Shown: in pieces, positions 46,411 to 57,347 of the stretch
How the letters are laid out: each line of letters starts with the position of its first letter
Position numbering within the stretch: position 1 is the first letter of the stretch
The notes under the pieces: generated by a model
What the model saw: only the letters and a program-made list of their open reading frames with translations
Databases searched by the model: none
What the model was told of the DNA's origin: nothing
Assembly (NCBI GenBank): GCA_028277405.1
Contig: JANQGH010000071.1
Location: forward strand, 89,863-153,862
Direction: 5' to 3'
Source: Alphaproteobacteria bacterium
GTDB taxonomy: Bacteria > Pseudomonadota > Alphaproteobacteria > DSM-16000 > Inquilinaceae
DNA: 64,000 nt
Translations under genes and position numbers: made by a program

Positions 46411-47382
46411 TCAGTTGGTCGAGGTCGGTTCGCTGTCGTTCACGTTGACGCGGAACAGACCGGTCATGATTTCCTCCTCCCTGGCGTCGACCAGTTCGAG
46501 GATTTCCGCCGGAATGACCTCGGTATCCATCGGCGCCACGGAACCGCCGCCATGGGTCATGTAGGAATAGACGCCGTAGTCAACGGCCTCGAAATTGCCG
46601 CCGGAAACGGCGGCGACCGCCCGGTCGATGGTCGGTTCCATGTGCCACAGCGCGCTGGCGATCACCGTGCCGGGATAGTCGCCGGCCGTGTCGATGACGT
46701 TGCCGATGGCGTAGATGCCGCGATCCTCCGCGGCATCGCTAACGCCGAAGCGCTCGGCATACATGATGTCCGCGCCTGCATCGATCATGGCGTAGGCCGC
46801 CTCCTGCGCGCGCGGCGGGTCGTACCAACTGCCGATGAAGGTGACCAGGAACTCGACATCCGGATTGACGTCGCGGGCGCCATCCATGAAGGCGTGCATC
46901 AACCGGTTGACCTCGGGGATCGGGAAGCCGCCGACCATGCCGATCAAGTTGGTCTCGGTCATGCCGCCGGCGACCATGCCGGTGAGGTAGGACGGCTCGT
47001 GAATCCAATTGTCGAAGACGGCGAAATTCTCACCACTTGGGCCGAAGGACGAGCCCATGAGGAAGGCGACCTCGGGATAGTCCTCGGCCACGCCGCGCGC
47101 GTCACGCTCGACGCCGAACACCTCGCCGACGATCAGGTCCGAGCCCCCCTCGGCATATTCGCGCATCACCCGCTCATAGTCGGTGTTGGCGACGTTTTCC
47201 GAAAAGGTGTAGGTGATCTCGCCCCGGGCCTCGGCGGTTTGCAGGGCCTGGTGAATGCGGCTGACCCATTGCTGTTCCACCGGCACCGTATAGATCGCCG
47301 CCACCTCGACGACCTCGTCCTGGGCCGTCGCCATGCCCGCCGAAAGCGCCAAGACGGCAGCCGACATCATCAGTTTCTTCAT
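46411..47382 (-). CDS. BMP-family (nucleoside-type) binding protein
   Basis: A 323-residue periplasmic or lipoprotein-like binding protein of the Bmp/PnrA family. The signal peptide ends MATAQD without a lipobox Cys, so it is soluble in the periplasm. Typical blocks are VEQQWVSRIHQALQTAE, YAEGGSDLIVGEVFG, and MVGGFPIPEVNRLMHAF. A GGGGA site precedes MKKLMMS. It heads the operon and, with a deaminase at the other end, likely delivers a nucleobase or nucleoside. Confidence 0.88.
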   Translation of the reverse strand: MKKLMMSAAVLALSAGMATAQDEVVEVAAIYTVPVEQQWVSRIHQALQTAEARGEITYTFSENVANTDYERVMREYAEGGSDLIVGEVFGVERDARGVAEDYPEVAFLMGSSFGPSGENFAVFDNWIHEPSYLTGMVAGGMTETNLIGMVGGFPIPEVNRLMHAFMDGARDVNPDVEFLVTFIGSWYDPPRAQEAAYAMIDAGADIMYAERFGVSDAAEDRGIYAIGNVIDTAGDYPGTVIASALWHMEPTIDRAVAAVSGGNFEAVDYGVYSYMTHGGGSVAPMDTEVIPAEILELVDAREEEIMTGLFRVNVNDSEPTSTN

Positions 47383-47404
47383 TGCCACGAGTCCCCGTTT
47401 TGTG

Positions 47405-47422
47405 GGGTGCCCGAAGGCACCC
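47405..47422 (-). promoter_or_regulatory. UUCG hairpin in the leader of the BMP operon
   Basis: On the minus-strand transcript GGGUGCC and GGCACCC enclose the very stable C(UUCG)G tetraloop, about 22 nt before the start codon. A CCCC run after it can pair with the GGGG near the ribosome site. It may set mRNA stability or translation; no riboswitch core was recognised. Confidence 0.5.
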
Positions 47423-47462
47423 GCCTTGTTGTGATTAGACCGGAAGAAACGGTAGTTGGATC

Positions 47463-47478
47463 CTGACCGATTGGTCAA
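47463..47478. promoter_or_regulatory. RutR-like operator upstream of the BMP operon
   Basis: Read on the minus strand the site is TTGACCAATCGGTCAG. It agrees with the RutR consensus TTGACCAnnTGGTCAA at 12 of 14 fixed positions. RutR is a TetR-family sensor of uracil and thymine. The site also contains a TTGACC -35-like hexamer, so binding could block the promoter of the nucleobase importer. Confidence 0.55.
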
Positions 47479-47487
47479 GTTTTTGGA

Positions 47488-48330
47488 CTAGCCCTGGAAC
47501 GTGACCGCCTTCTGTTCGCCCAGGCCGCCAATGCCGAGGTGAACGGTCTGGCCCGGCTTCAGATAGGTGGGCGGCTTCTGCCCCATGCCGACGCCGGGCG
47601 GCGTGCCCGTGGTGATCACGTCGCCGGGCTGCAGGCTCATGAACTGGCTGAGATAGCTGACCAGGTGGCGGACGCCGTAGACCATGGTCTTGGTGCTGCC
47701 GTCCTGATAGCGGTGGCCGTCCACTTCCAGCCACATGTCGAGGTCCTGCGGGTCCGCGACCTCGTCCGCCGTCACCAGCCACGGCCCGATCGGCCCGAAC
47801 GTGTCCGCGCTCTTGCCCTTCACCCATTGACCGGCACGGTGGAGCTGGAAGTCCCGTTCCGACAGATCGTTGACCACGCAATAGCCCGCGACATGGTCCA
47901 GGGCGTCGGCCTCGGTGACATACTTCGCCGGCTTGCCGATGATCACGCCCAGCTCGACCTCCCAGTCGGTCTTTTCCGACCCGCGCGGGATCTCGATCGG
48001 GTCGTCGGGGCCTTGGATCGCGCTGGTGGCCTTGAAGAAGACGACCGGTTCCGGCGGCACGTCGAGGCCCGATTCCGCCGCATGGTCGGCGTAGTTGAGG
48101 CCGATGCAGACGAACTTGCCGACCTGGGCCACGCACGGCCCGATGCGTGGGCTGCCCTCGACCTTCGGCAGGCTGGCCGGGTCGAGCGCGCGCAGCCTGT
48201 CCAGGCCGGCCGGTGTCAGCACCTCGCCGGCAAGGTCGTGAACCTGCCCGCTCAAGTCACGGAGGGCGCCGTCGCCATCCAACATGCCCGGCTTTTCCTG
48301 GCCCCGGTCGCCATAACGCAGCAATTTCAT
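47488..48330 (-). CDS. FAH-family hydrolase, likely 2,4-diketo-3-deoxy-L-fuconate hydrolase
   Basis: A 280-residue fumarylacetoacetate-hydrolase-fold enzyme: CIGLNYADHAAESG, the metal-binding TDWEVELGVIIG and GDVITTGTPPGVGMG. In the non-phosphorylative L-fucose/L-rhamnose route this family splits 2,4-diketo-3-deoxy acid into pyruvate and lactate. The SDR next door, which would make that diketo acid, supports the assignment. It is the last gene of the long operon. Confidence 0.83.
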   Translation of the reverse strand: MKLLRYGDRGQEKPGMLDGDGALRDLSGQVHDLAGEVLTPAGLDRLRALDPASLPKVEGSPRIGPCVAQVGKFVCIGLNYADHAAESGLDVPPEPVVFFKATSAIQGPDDPIEIPRGSEKTDWEVELGVIIGKPAKYVTEADALDHVAGYCVVNDLSERDFQLHRAGQWVKGKSADTFGPIGPWLVTADEVADPQDLDMWLEVDGHRYQDGSTKTMVYGVRHLVSYLSQFMSLQPGDVITTGTPPGVGMGQKPPTYLKPGQTVHLGIGGLGEQKAVTFQG

Positions 48331-48365
48331 GGTTCTGTCCCGTCTTGGTCCCGTATGTGTCGCGG

Positions 48366-50337
<1,972 letters not shown>

Positions 50338-50341
<4 letters not shown>

Positions 50342-50676
50342 TGTGCGGTCTCCAGGAAGCGGGTGTCGCCGGTGAGCGTGTAGGTCGGCAGGTAGTCGCT
50401 CTTCAGGTTATGCGTATGCACCACCGCGCCCTTGGCGATCGGCTGGGTGACGGAGCCGATCGGCGCGCCGTATTTCAGCACCTTGTCGCCCGGCGCCAGA
50501 TCGTGGCGTGCCAGCTTGAAGCCGACCGCGGCGTCCTCCGGAACGGCGATCTCGCGATCATCGATCGACACCGTGTCGCCGGCGGCCAGGTTGGCGCAGA
50601 CACAGACGACATTGTCCTCCGGCCGCAACAGCAGCAATCGGTGGTCTGGTGACGGTGCAGGGTCAGAATTTGCCAT
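50338..50676 (-). CDS. UxaA-family dehydratase, N-terminal SAF-domain subunit
   Basis: A 112-residue SAF domain (LLLRPEDNVVCVCANLAAGD, AVGFKLARHDLAPGDKVLKYG) as found at the N-terminus of altronate dehydratase. It carries HTHNLKSDY near its end. It overlaps both neighbours and must act with the catalytic subunit. Confidence 0.86.
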
Positions 50677-51334
50677 ACTTCAGATACGCTTCCTGCGGGT
50701 CGGTGCCGGCCAGGATGGCCGTGCGCACCTTGTTCTCCGTGGCGATCGCGACCTCGGACTTGGTGACCACCTCATCCGCGATGTCCTTCGGGATGATGCA
50801 GATGCCGTCCCGATCCGCACAGACATAGTCGCCCGGGCGGATGGTGACACCGCCGATATCGATCACCGCGTCAAAGCCGTCGGGCAGCCAATAGCCGACC
50901 ACGTCCTTCGGCGTGAAATAGCGGCAGCAGACCGGAAAGCCCATGTTCAAGAGAAAGTCGACGTCGCGACAGCCGCCATCGACGATGTAGCCCTTCACGC
51001 CTCGCAGTTGCAAGGTTTCGCCCGACAATTCACCCATATGGGCGATGGTGCGGTCGTTGGGCTGGCAGATCACCACATGGCCAGGCTTGGCCTTGCTGAG
51101 GAACCCTGTCCATTCCAAGAGGGTCTGGTGCGCATCGGCCGCCGGGTCGACATGGCCGCGCAAGGTGAAGATAGGGCCGGCCAAGGTGCGGTCCGGCAGG
51201 ATCGGCCGAATTTCGGGCGGCAGCACGAAGTCGCGCAGGCCCATATTGCGCATCACGTCGTGGACCACGCCGGTGTAGCATTGCTCCAGCCGGGCGGTCA
51301 GCGGATCGGCAGCCGTGTCAGTCATGATAACCAT
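50663..51334 (-). CDS. RraA-like (HMG/oxaloacetate lyase-type) protein
   Basis: A 223-residue protein of the RraA / 4-hydroxy-4-methyl-2-oxoglutarate aldolase family. The pocket residues are in VKGYIVDGGCRDVDFL (with the R and D pair) and IRPGDYVCADRDGICIIP. In catabolic operons these cleave or decarboxylate pyruvate-derived acids. Its start overlaps the mutarotase stop by one base; an ATG three codons in is possible. Its role in the sugar route is not clear. Confidence 0.82.
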   Translation of the reverse strand: MVIMTDTAADPLTARLEQCYTGVVHDVMRNMGLRDFVLPPEIRPILPDRTLAGPIFTLRGHVDPAADAHQTLLEWTGFLSKAKPGHVVICQPNDRTIAHMGELSGETLQLRGVKGYIVDGGCRDVDFLLNMGFPVCCRYFTPKDVVGYWLPDGFDAVIDIGGVTIRPGDYVCADRDGICIIPKDIADEVVTKSEVAIATENKVRTAILAGTDPQEAYLKYGKF

Positions 51335-51663
51335 CAGTCATGGTGAAACACCTCTTCCATCATCGACCATTGCTCGCCCTCCTTGGCGCTGGCCAGGCGG
51401 TTCTGGCACGGGTCGGTCAGTTGCCACCAGCGCTGCGTAACCGGGTCGGCGGCCATCTTCGCTGCATCGGCCGCGAAATCCGCGCCATGATACTCCCAAT
51501 AGCCGAACAGCAGGTTTTCCGGCTCGCGGAGGAAGATGGAGTAATTGCGAATATTGCAGTCGCTGATCTTGGCCAGGATTTCCGGCCAGGTCTCGGCGTG
51601 CAGTCTCTTATACTCGGCGATCTTCTCCGGGTGGATGCCGATCACCATGCCCATGCGCTTCAT
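51334..51663 (-). CDS. L-rhamnose/L-fucose mutarotase (RhaM family)
   Basis: A 109-residue RhaM/DUF718 protein: MKRMGMVIGIHPEKIAEYKR, the His-Trp pocket RLHAETWPEIL, FGYWEYHG and WWQLTDPCQ. It interconverts alpha and beta anomers of 6-deoxy sugars. Its presence is the best hint that the operon handles L-fucose or L-rhamnose. It overlaps the enolase-superfamily gene (ATGA). Confidence 0.88.
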   Translation of the reverse strand: MKRMGMVIGIHPEKIAEYKRLHAETWPEILAKISDCNIRNYSIFLREPENLLFGYWEYHGADFAADAAKMAADPVTQRWWQLTDPCQNRLASAKEGEQWSMMEEVFHHD

Positions 51664-52778
51664 GATGCCGACTCGGTGACGATGTGGTGGCTGCCCGGTA
51701 CGCTTTCGGCCTTCACCGCTTCCCAGTTCCAGGCAATGCCGATGCCCGGCGCGTCGGACGGATAGGCCCGGCCGTCCTTGATGGTCATGCCGGCCTCGGT
51801 CAGCGTGTCCAGCTGCGGGATGTATTCGACCCAGCGGGCGTTGGGCACGGCGCTGCATAGCGAGACATGCAGTTCCATCAGGAAATGCGGGCTGATCGGC
51901 ACGTTGAAGGTCTCGGCCAAATGCGCGGCCTTCAGCCAGGGCGTGATACCGCCGATGCGCGCCACGTCGGCCTGGATGATCGAGGCCGCCTCGCGCTGCA
52001 GATATTCGCGGAAATGGCCGGTGCTGTAGATGCTCTCGCCTACGGCGATCGGCAGGCTGGTCGACCGGGACAGGCGGATATGGCCGCCCAGATCGTGCGC
52101 GGGCAACGGTTCCTCCATCCAGGCGACATCCAGCGGTTCCAGCAACCGTGCGCGCCGGATCGCCTCGTCGACGCGGAAGGCCTGGTTGGCGTCGGTCATG
52201 ATTTCGAAATCGTCGCCGACGGCCTCGCGGACCGCTGACAGGCGCGCGACGTCTTCCGCGGGCGGCCGGCCGATCTTGATCTTCGAACCGCCGAAACCCA
52301 GCGACTTTGCCTTTAGCGCGTCGTCGATCAGGGCGGCCGCCTCGATGTGCAGCCAGCCGCCCTCGGTGGTGTAGAGCGGCACCGAAGGCTGGGCCCCGCC
52401 GGCCATGATGTGCAGCGGCAGGCCCGCTTTGATGCAGCGCAGGTCCCACAGGGCGGTGTCGATCGCCGCCAAGGCCAGCGAGGTGATGGCGCCGACGGAG
52501 GTGGCATAGGTCTTGAACAAGAGATCGCGCCAGATCCGCTCGACCTCCGCCGCGTCCCGGCCAATCAGCGCCGGCGCCAGCGTGCGTTCCAGCAGGGCCA
52601 TGACCGACGGGCCGCCGGTGCCGATCGTGTAGCTGTAGCCGGTGCCCACGGCGCCATCGCTGTCGGCGATGGTGACGATCGGGGTTTCCTGGCTGACGAA
52701 GGTCTGCACCGCGTCGGTGCGCAGCACCTTCGGCTTCAGGTCGACCATGCGCAGTTCGACGCGCTCGATTTTGGCCAT
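51660..52778 (-). CDS. Enolase-superfamily sugar-acid dehydratase
   Basis: A 372-residue mandelate racemase/muconate lactonizing enzyme relative. KxK is in GSKIKIGRPP, metal ligands are the Asp in IMTDANQAF, Glu in AWMEEPLPA and Glu in AVGESIYST, and the His base is in PISPHFLMEL. It would remove water from an aldonate such as L-fuconate or L-rhamnonate. It is shorter than classical L-fuconate dehydratase (about 440), so another aldonate is possible. Confidence 0.85.
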   Translation of the reverse strand: MAKIERVELRMVDLKPKVLRTDAVQTFVSQETPIVTIADSDGAVGTGYSYTIGTGGPSVMALLERTLAPALIGRDAAEVERIWRDLLFKTYATSVGAITSLALAAIDTALWDLRCIKAGLPLHIMAGGAQPSVPLYTTEGGWLHIEAAALIDDALKAKSLGFGGSKIKIGRPPAEDVARLSAVREAVGDDFEIMTDANQAFRVDEAIRRARLLEPLDVAWMEEPLPAHDLGGHIRLSRSTSLPIAVGESIYSTGHFREYLQREAASIIQADVARIGGITPWLKAAHLAETFNVPISPHFLMELHVSLCSAVPNARWVEYIPQLDTLTEAGMTIKDGRAYPSDAPGIGIAWNWEAVKAESVPGSHHIVTESAS

Positions 52779-52781
52779 GGC

Positions 52782-53885
52782 TCAGCCCTCCAGTGAACGG
52801 CCGCTGGCCGCGTCGAACAGGTGCAGGCGATCGATGTTCAGCGCGAAGCCGATTTCCTCGCCCTCGGCAACCGGGCGCGGGTTGAACATTTTGGAGAGCA
52901 CCTCTTGCTGGCCGAACTCGGTGAACAGCAGCGTTTCCGTGCCCAGCGGCTCGGCGATGGAGACGGTCTGCTTGAACCGCATCAAGGCGCCGTCGGTCTT
53001 CAGTTCGTGGCCCTCCGGCATCAAATCCTCGGCGCGGAAGCCAAGCACCACGTCCTGATCCGCGCGAACCTGGTCGCGCAAGCGGCCGGGGACCGGTAGG
53101 TCCAGACTGTCCGTGATCGACACGACCGGGCCACCGTCCTTGGCAGCGATGCGGGCGCGCACCTGGTTCATGGGCGGCGAGCCGATGAAGCCGGCGACGA
53201 AGGTGTTGGCCGGCCGTTCGAACAGCTCCAACGGCGAGCCCACCTGTTCGATATAGCCGTCGCGCATGATGACGATGCGGTCGGCCAGCGTCATGGCCTC
53301 GACCTGATCATGGGTGACATAGACCACGGTGGTGCGGACCTTTTGGTGCAGCCGCTTGATCTCCGTGCGCATCTGCACCCGCAACTTGGCGTCCAGGTTC
53401 GACAAGGGCTCGTCGAACAGGAAGACGTCCGGATGGCGCACGATGGCGCGGCCCATGGCCACGCGCTGGCGCTGGCCGCCGGAAAGCTGGGCCGGTGTCC
53501 GGTCCATCAGATCGCTGAGGCCCAGAATGTCGGCCGCCTCCGCCACCCTTTCGTCGATCGTGCTGGCGGGCTGTTTGGCGATCTTCAGCGAAAAGCCGAG
53601 ATTCTCGCGTACCGACATGTGCGGGTAGAGCGCGTAGTTCTGGAACACCATGGAGACGTTGCGCGCGCGCGGCGGCAGCTCGTTGACCATGCGGTCACCG
53701 ATGCGGATCTCTCCGCCGGAGATCTCCTCCAACCCGGCGATCATGCGCAAGGTCGTGGACTTGCCACAGCCGGACGGTCCGACCAGGACCACGAACTCCT
53801 CATGGGCGATGTCCAGGTCGATGCCGTGCACGACCTCAAGCTTGCCGTAGCGCTTGACCACCTGGCTGAGATTGACGGTTGCCAT
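52782..53885 (-). CDS. Sugar ABC transporter ATPase (UgpC/MsmK type)
   Basis: A 367-residue ATPase: Walker [10 protein letters not shown], signature LSGGQRQ, Walker [13 protein letters not shown], switch His in YVTHD, and a C-terminal TOBE/regulatory part ([15 protein letters not shown]). The form is that of maltose- and glycerol-phosphate-type importers. It follows the two permeases in the operon. Confidence 0.92.
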   Translation of the reverse strand: MATVNLSQVVKRYGKLEVVHGIDLDIAHEEFVVLVGPSGCGKSTTLRMIAGLEEISGGEIRIGDRMVNELPPRARNVSMVFQNYALYPHMSVRENLGFSLKIAKQPASTIDERVAEAADILGLSDLMDRTPAQLSGGQRQRVAMGRAIVRHPDVFLFDEPLSNLDAKLRVQMRTEIKRLHQKVRTTVVYVTHDQVEAMTLADRIVIMRDGYIEQVGSPLELFERPANTFVAGFIGSPPMNQVRARIAAKDGGPVVSITDSLDLPVPGRLRDQVRADQDVVLGFRAEDLMPEGHELKTDGALMRFKQTVSIAEPLGTETLLFTEFGQQEVLSKMFNPRPVAEGEEIGFALNIDRLHLFDAASGRSLEG

Positions 53886-53891
53886 GGCCCC

Positions 53892-54743
53892 CTACCCTTT
53901 GACGCCGCCGAAAGTCAGGCCGGCGATCAAGTGTTTCTGGACGATGAAGGTGAGGATCAGCGCCGGGATGATGATCAGCACCGCCATCGCGCACATGCCC
54001 GCCCAATCGATGGTGAACTGGGCGCTGAAGTCCATCAGCCCGACCGGGAGCGTCCGGCTGTCGGTCGATCGGGTCAGCACCGAGGCCAGCGCATACTCAT
54101 TCCAACTGATCAGAAAAGCGAAAATGCCGGCGGACGCGATGCCGGCGCGGGCCAGCGGAAACTCCACCCGCCAAAAGGCCTGCCAGCGCGTACAGCCGTC
54201 GATCTGCGCCGCCTCGGACATCTCGACCGGCACCTGGCGGAAAAAACCGTCGGTCAGCCAGACCGTGAAGGGCACGTTCATGGCGACATAGACGATGATG
54301 AGGCCGAGCGGCGTGTCGATCAGGCCCAGCCGGCTCCAGACCATGAACAGCGGCAGCGACAAGGCGATGCCGGGCACCGCGCGCGACAGCATGAGGCCGA
54401 GAAAGATCGCATTCTTGCCGCGAAAGCGGAAGCGCGCGAAGGCATAGCCGCCGGCCATGCCGATGAACACGGCCACGAAGGTCGAGGTCAGCGCGATGAT
54501 CAGCGAGTTCATGAAGTAGGATCCGACCGGGATCGCGATCTGCTCGCCGCCGATGCCGAACATGCGCATGAAATTGCCTAGCCCGAACTGTTCGGGCCAC
54601 CAGATCGCGGGCCGGGCCAGGATCTCGCGGTTCGGCCGGAAGGCGCTGAAGACGACCCAGGCACCCGGCAGGCAGATGGCGGCCATGACGAACAGCGTGC
54701 CGAGCCATACCAGCGTCCGGCGCAGGCGCGTTTTCGGCCGCAT
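53892..54743 (-). CDS. Sugar ABC transporter permease (MalG type)
   Basis: A 283-residue permease with six helices and the EAA loop EAAQIDGCTRWQAFWRVEFP. Its ATG overlaps the stop of the MalF-type permease by one base. It forms the channel with that protein. Confidence 0.91.
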   Translation of the reverse strand: MRPKTRLRRTLVWLGTLFVMAAICLPGAWVVFSAFRPNREILARPAIWWPEQFGLGNFMRMFGIGGEQIAIPVGSYFMNSLIIALTSTFVAVFIGMAGGYAFARFRFRGKNAIFLGLMLSRAVPGIALSLPLFMVWSRLGLIDTPLGLIIVYVAMNVPFTVWLTDGFFRQVPVEMSEAAQIDGCTRWQAFWRVEFPLARAGIASAGIFAFLISWNEYALASVLTRSTDSRTLPVGLMDFSAQFTIDWAGMCAMAVLIIIPALILTFIVQKHLIAGLTFGGVKG

Positions 54744-55645
54744 CAGGCGACCCCGCCCATATAGCGCCGCGCGGCCAGCAGCTTCTTGAAGAAGTAGGCG
54801 GTAAAGGCGATCGACAGGATGATCGAGACATAGGCCATGGCGTTGGCCCGGCCCATACGGGCGTCGTCATAGCCGACCCGGGCGATCATGGTCCACAGCA
54901 GCTCGGTCCGGCCGGCAGGCCCGCCGCCAGTCATCACGTTCACGATGTCATAGGCCCGCGCCACGTCCAGCGAGCGGATCGCCAAGGCGATGAACACGAA
55001 CGGCATCAGGAACGGCAGGGTGATGTGGCGGAAGACCTGGAAGTTCGTGCAGCCATCCACCTTCGCCGCCTCGATCGGGTCGCGCGGGATGGCCAACAGG
55101 CCCGCCAGCAGCAGGATGGCGAAGATCGAGGTCGACATCCAGACCTCGGCGAAGATGATCGAGAAGTTGGCCAGCCATTCATTGACCAGCCAGGGGATCG
55201 CCTGGTCCGTCACGCCCAGCGCCTGCAAGGCGTTGTTCACGACGCCAATATTGTCGTTGAACATGTAGCGGAACTGGAAGCCGACCAGGATCGGCGAGAA
55301 CATCATCGGGAACATCATGATCGTGCGCAGCGTGCGCTGGCCCCAGGTGATCTTGTTGATCAGGAGTGCAAGGCACAGGCCCAGCACCAGTTCCAGGTTC
55401 AAGGCGATGGTCAGGAAGATGATCGTGCGCAGGAAGGCCCACCAGAAATCGGCGTCGCCGAAGATCCGCTCGTAATTGCGGAAGCCGACCCAGTCCCACA
55501 GGGTGTCGGGCCGGATCAGCCGGTAGTTCGTAAAGCTGGTGTAAAGCGAGAACAGCAGCGGCAGCAGCACGACGAACAGGATGATCGCGATCGACGGCGC
55601 GATCAGCAGCACGGGCAAGGGCAACCGTCGAAACAGTTTGGTCAT
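54743..55645 (-). CDS. Sugar ABC transporter permease (MalF type)
   Basis: A 300-residue permease with six helices and the EAA loop EAAKVDGCTNFQVFRHITLP. It is separated from the binding-protein gene by about 140 bp that hold an attenuator-type hairpin. Confidence 0.91.
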   Translation of the reverse strand: MTKLFRRLPLPVLLIAPSIAIILFVVLLPLLFSLYTSFTNYRLIRPDTLWDWVGFRNYERIFGDADFWWAFLRTIIFLTIALNLELVLGLCLALLINKITWGQRTLRTIMMFPMMFSPILVGFQFRYMFNDNIGVVNNALQALGVTDQAIPWLVNEWLANFSIIFAEVWMSTSIFAILLLAGLLAIPRDPIEAAKVDGCTNFQVFRHITLPFLMPFVFIALAIRSLDVARAYDIVNVMTGGGPAGRTELLWTMIARVGYDDARMGRANAMAYVSIILSIAFTAYFFKKLLAARRYMGGVA

Positions 55646-55700
55646 CGCAACAAGGCCGGTTCTAGGTCGTCACCAGAAGGCTACCACGCTTTAAAAAAAT

Positions 55701-55736
55701 GGCGCATCCGGGCGGCCGCAGCCGACCGAATGCGCC
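55701..55736 (-). terminator. Attenuator-like hairpin after the binding-protein gene
   Basis: On the minus strand GGCGCAT and ATGCGCC enclose a further GC-rich stem and are followed by ATTTTTTT. This is a fair Rho-independent terminator between the binding protein and the permeases, presumably partial so that the binding protein is made in excess. Confidence 0.7.
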
Positions 55737-55787
55737 CTCAGGCTGAAAGCGGCGACCGCCGAGGCCGGCGGACGCCCCCCAGGGAGG

Positions 55788-57149
55788 CTAGAGATAGCCG
55801 GCGTCTTCCATGACTTCGCGCGCCTCTTCGGCGGCTTCGTCAAGGGCCTCTTGGGCTGTCATGTCGCCCACGATGGCGGCCTGCAGACGCGGCCAAAGCA
55901 CGTTGGAAACCTCGATCCATTCCGGGATCAGCGGCGGGGTGAAGGAGTCTTCCGCCATCGACGTCGAGTAGGCGCCGAAGACCTCAACCAGCCAGTCATT
56001 GTCGTTCTCGCTGAACTCGTCCACCGCCGTGTTCCAGACGTGGTGGCGGGTCGGCAGCAAGCCGGTTCTGGCCTCGACCATCTGCGACTCATGGCTGGTC
56101 AGGAACATGACAAAGCTTGCCGCGGCTTCCGGGTTGTCGCAGGTCTCGGTCACGGAGAAGGTGTGCGACCCCGACCAGCCCGATCGAACGCCGGCCGAGC
56201 CCATGGGTGCCCGAATGACGCCGATATTGCCGGCAACGGCGGAGTTTTCCGGATCGTTGAAGAACGCCGCCCAGCCGGCCCAGTCGAGATTGAGCGCGAC
56301 ACTGCCGGACGCGAAGCCGAGGCCCGTATCGTCCCAAAGATAGTTGGGCACGCCGGCCGGCACGGCACCGGCCTCATAGAGATCGACGAAGAATTGCAGC
56401 GCCTCGACGCCGGCTTCGGAGTTGAAGGCTGGCGCGTAGTCCTCGTCGAGGAACTGTCCGCCATGGGCAACCAGAAGCTCATAGAAGCGACCGGTGATGG
56501 CCTCGTCCTTGCCGACAAACTGGAAGCCATAAAAGTCAGGCGGATCGGCAAAGAAGATCGCCTGATCGCGGACCTGATCCCAGGTTTCCGGCGGCGCCAA
56601 CGCATAACCATGCTCGGCCTCAAACTCGGCCGCCAACTCCTCATCCTCATAGAGATGGATCTGATAATAGAGGTTGGAGATGTCCGAGTGACGGGGCAGT
56701 TGGACCAGACGGCCATCCACCGTGCCATGTTCCAGTGCCCGCGGTACGAAATCGGCCAGCACGTCCTCCGGCACGATATCGCGCAGATCGCGATAGATGC
56801 CGCCATATTGCGGGGCGAAGCTGGTGTGGTTGGACCCGACGCACCAATCGAGCGTGCCGGCGGCGATGTCCTGCTTGATCTCGCGATCAAGATCGAAGTG
56901 ATTGGCGCGCGACAGGATGTCGACGGTCGCGCCAGTCGCGGCTTCCCACTCCGGGATCAGCGCGTAAAGCGGCTCGTACTGCGCGCCGCCGATCAGCTTC
57001 ACGCGCAGCGTGTAGCCGTCGAAATTGCCGTAATCGATATCGGTCTGGGCCATCGACGGCAGCGTCATGGCTGCCAACGAGACGCCGACGATCAGCGCGC
57101 CCGCCAACTTGGTCGGCGACAGGCGGCCCATTCGAGGTGAATATGTCAC
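55788..57149 (-). CDS. Sugar ABC transporter binding protein (extracellular family 1)
   Basis: A 453-residue periplasmic binding protein with a signal peptide ending LPSMAQ. Typical features are YGNFDGYTLRVKLIGG, PEWEAATGATVDILSRANHF and GAVPAGVPNYLWDDTGLGF. The GTG start lies six bases after GGGAGG; an ATG six codons in also exists. It is the first gene of the long operon and should bind the sugar whose catabolic enzymes follow. Confidence 0.9.
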   Translation of the reverse strand: MTYSPRMGRLSPTKLAGALIVGVSLAAMTLPSMAQTDIDYGNFDGYTLRVKLIGGAQYEPLYALIPEWEAATGATVDILSRANHFDLDREIKQDIAAGTLDWCVGSNHTSFAPQYGGIYRDLRDIVPEDVLADFVPRALEHGTVDGRLVQLPRHSDISNLYYQIHLYEDEELAAEFEAEHGYALAPPETWDQVRDQAIFFADPPDFYGFQFVGKDEAITGRFYELLVAHGGQFLDEDYAPAFNSEAGVEALQFFVDLYEAGAVPAGVPNYLWDDTGLGFASGSVALNLDWAGWAAFFNDPENSAVAGNIGVIRAPMGSAGVRSGWSGSHTFSVTETCDNPEAAASFVMFLTSHESQMVEARTGLLPTRHHVWNTAVDEFSENDNDWLVEVFGAYSTSMAEDSFTPPLIPEWIEVSNVLWPRLQAAIVGDMTAQEALDEAAEEAREVMEDAGYL

Positions 57150-57226
57150 AATCGTCCTCCCTTACATGGTGACCAAAGGTCCCGGCCGCCCTGACGGCGG
57201 TCTAAAGTCGACTTGATCACTCAGAT

Positions 57227-57243
57227 ATGAATGATCTATTCAT
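57227..57243. promoter_or_regulatory. Candidate IclR operator between divergent operons
   Basis: ATGAAT and ATTCAT are exact arms around GATCT, 17 bp in all, in the 200-bp space between the importer operon and the IclR gene. IclR proteins bind short palindromes of this kind, so the site could serve both directions. Confidence 0.55.
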
Positions 57244-57347
57244 TAGTAAAACGGAAAAGGGATTGCCGGTCAAGCGGCCAACGCGCAATCTCGCCCCGGG
57301 TCGCACGCGGTCGCGGCGTCCCGCCGAGCGTTAGGGAGAGACACGAC

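Noticed and set aside
47383..47487. Purine or other riboswitch in the BMP operon leader
   Set aside because: The leader is too short and shows only one hairpin with no known aptamer core.
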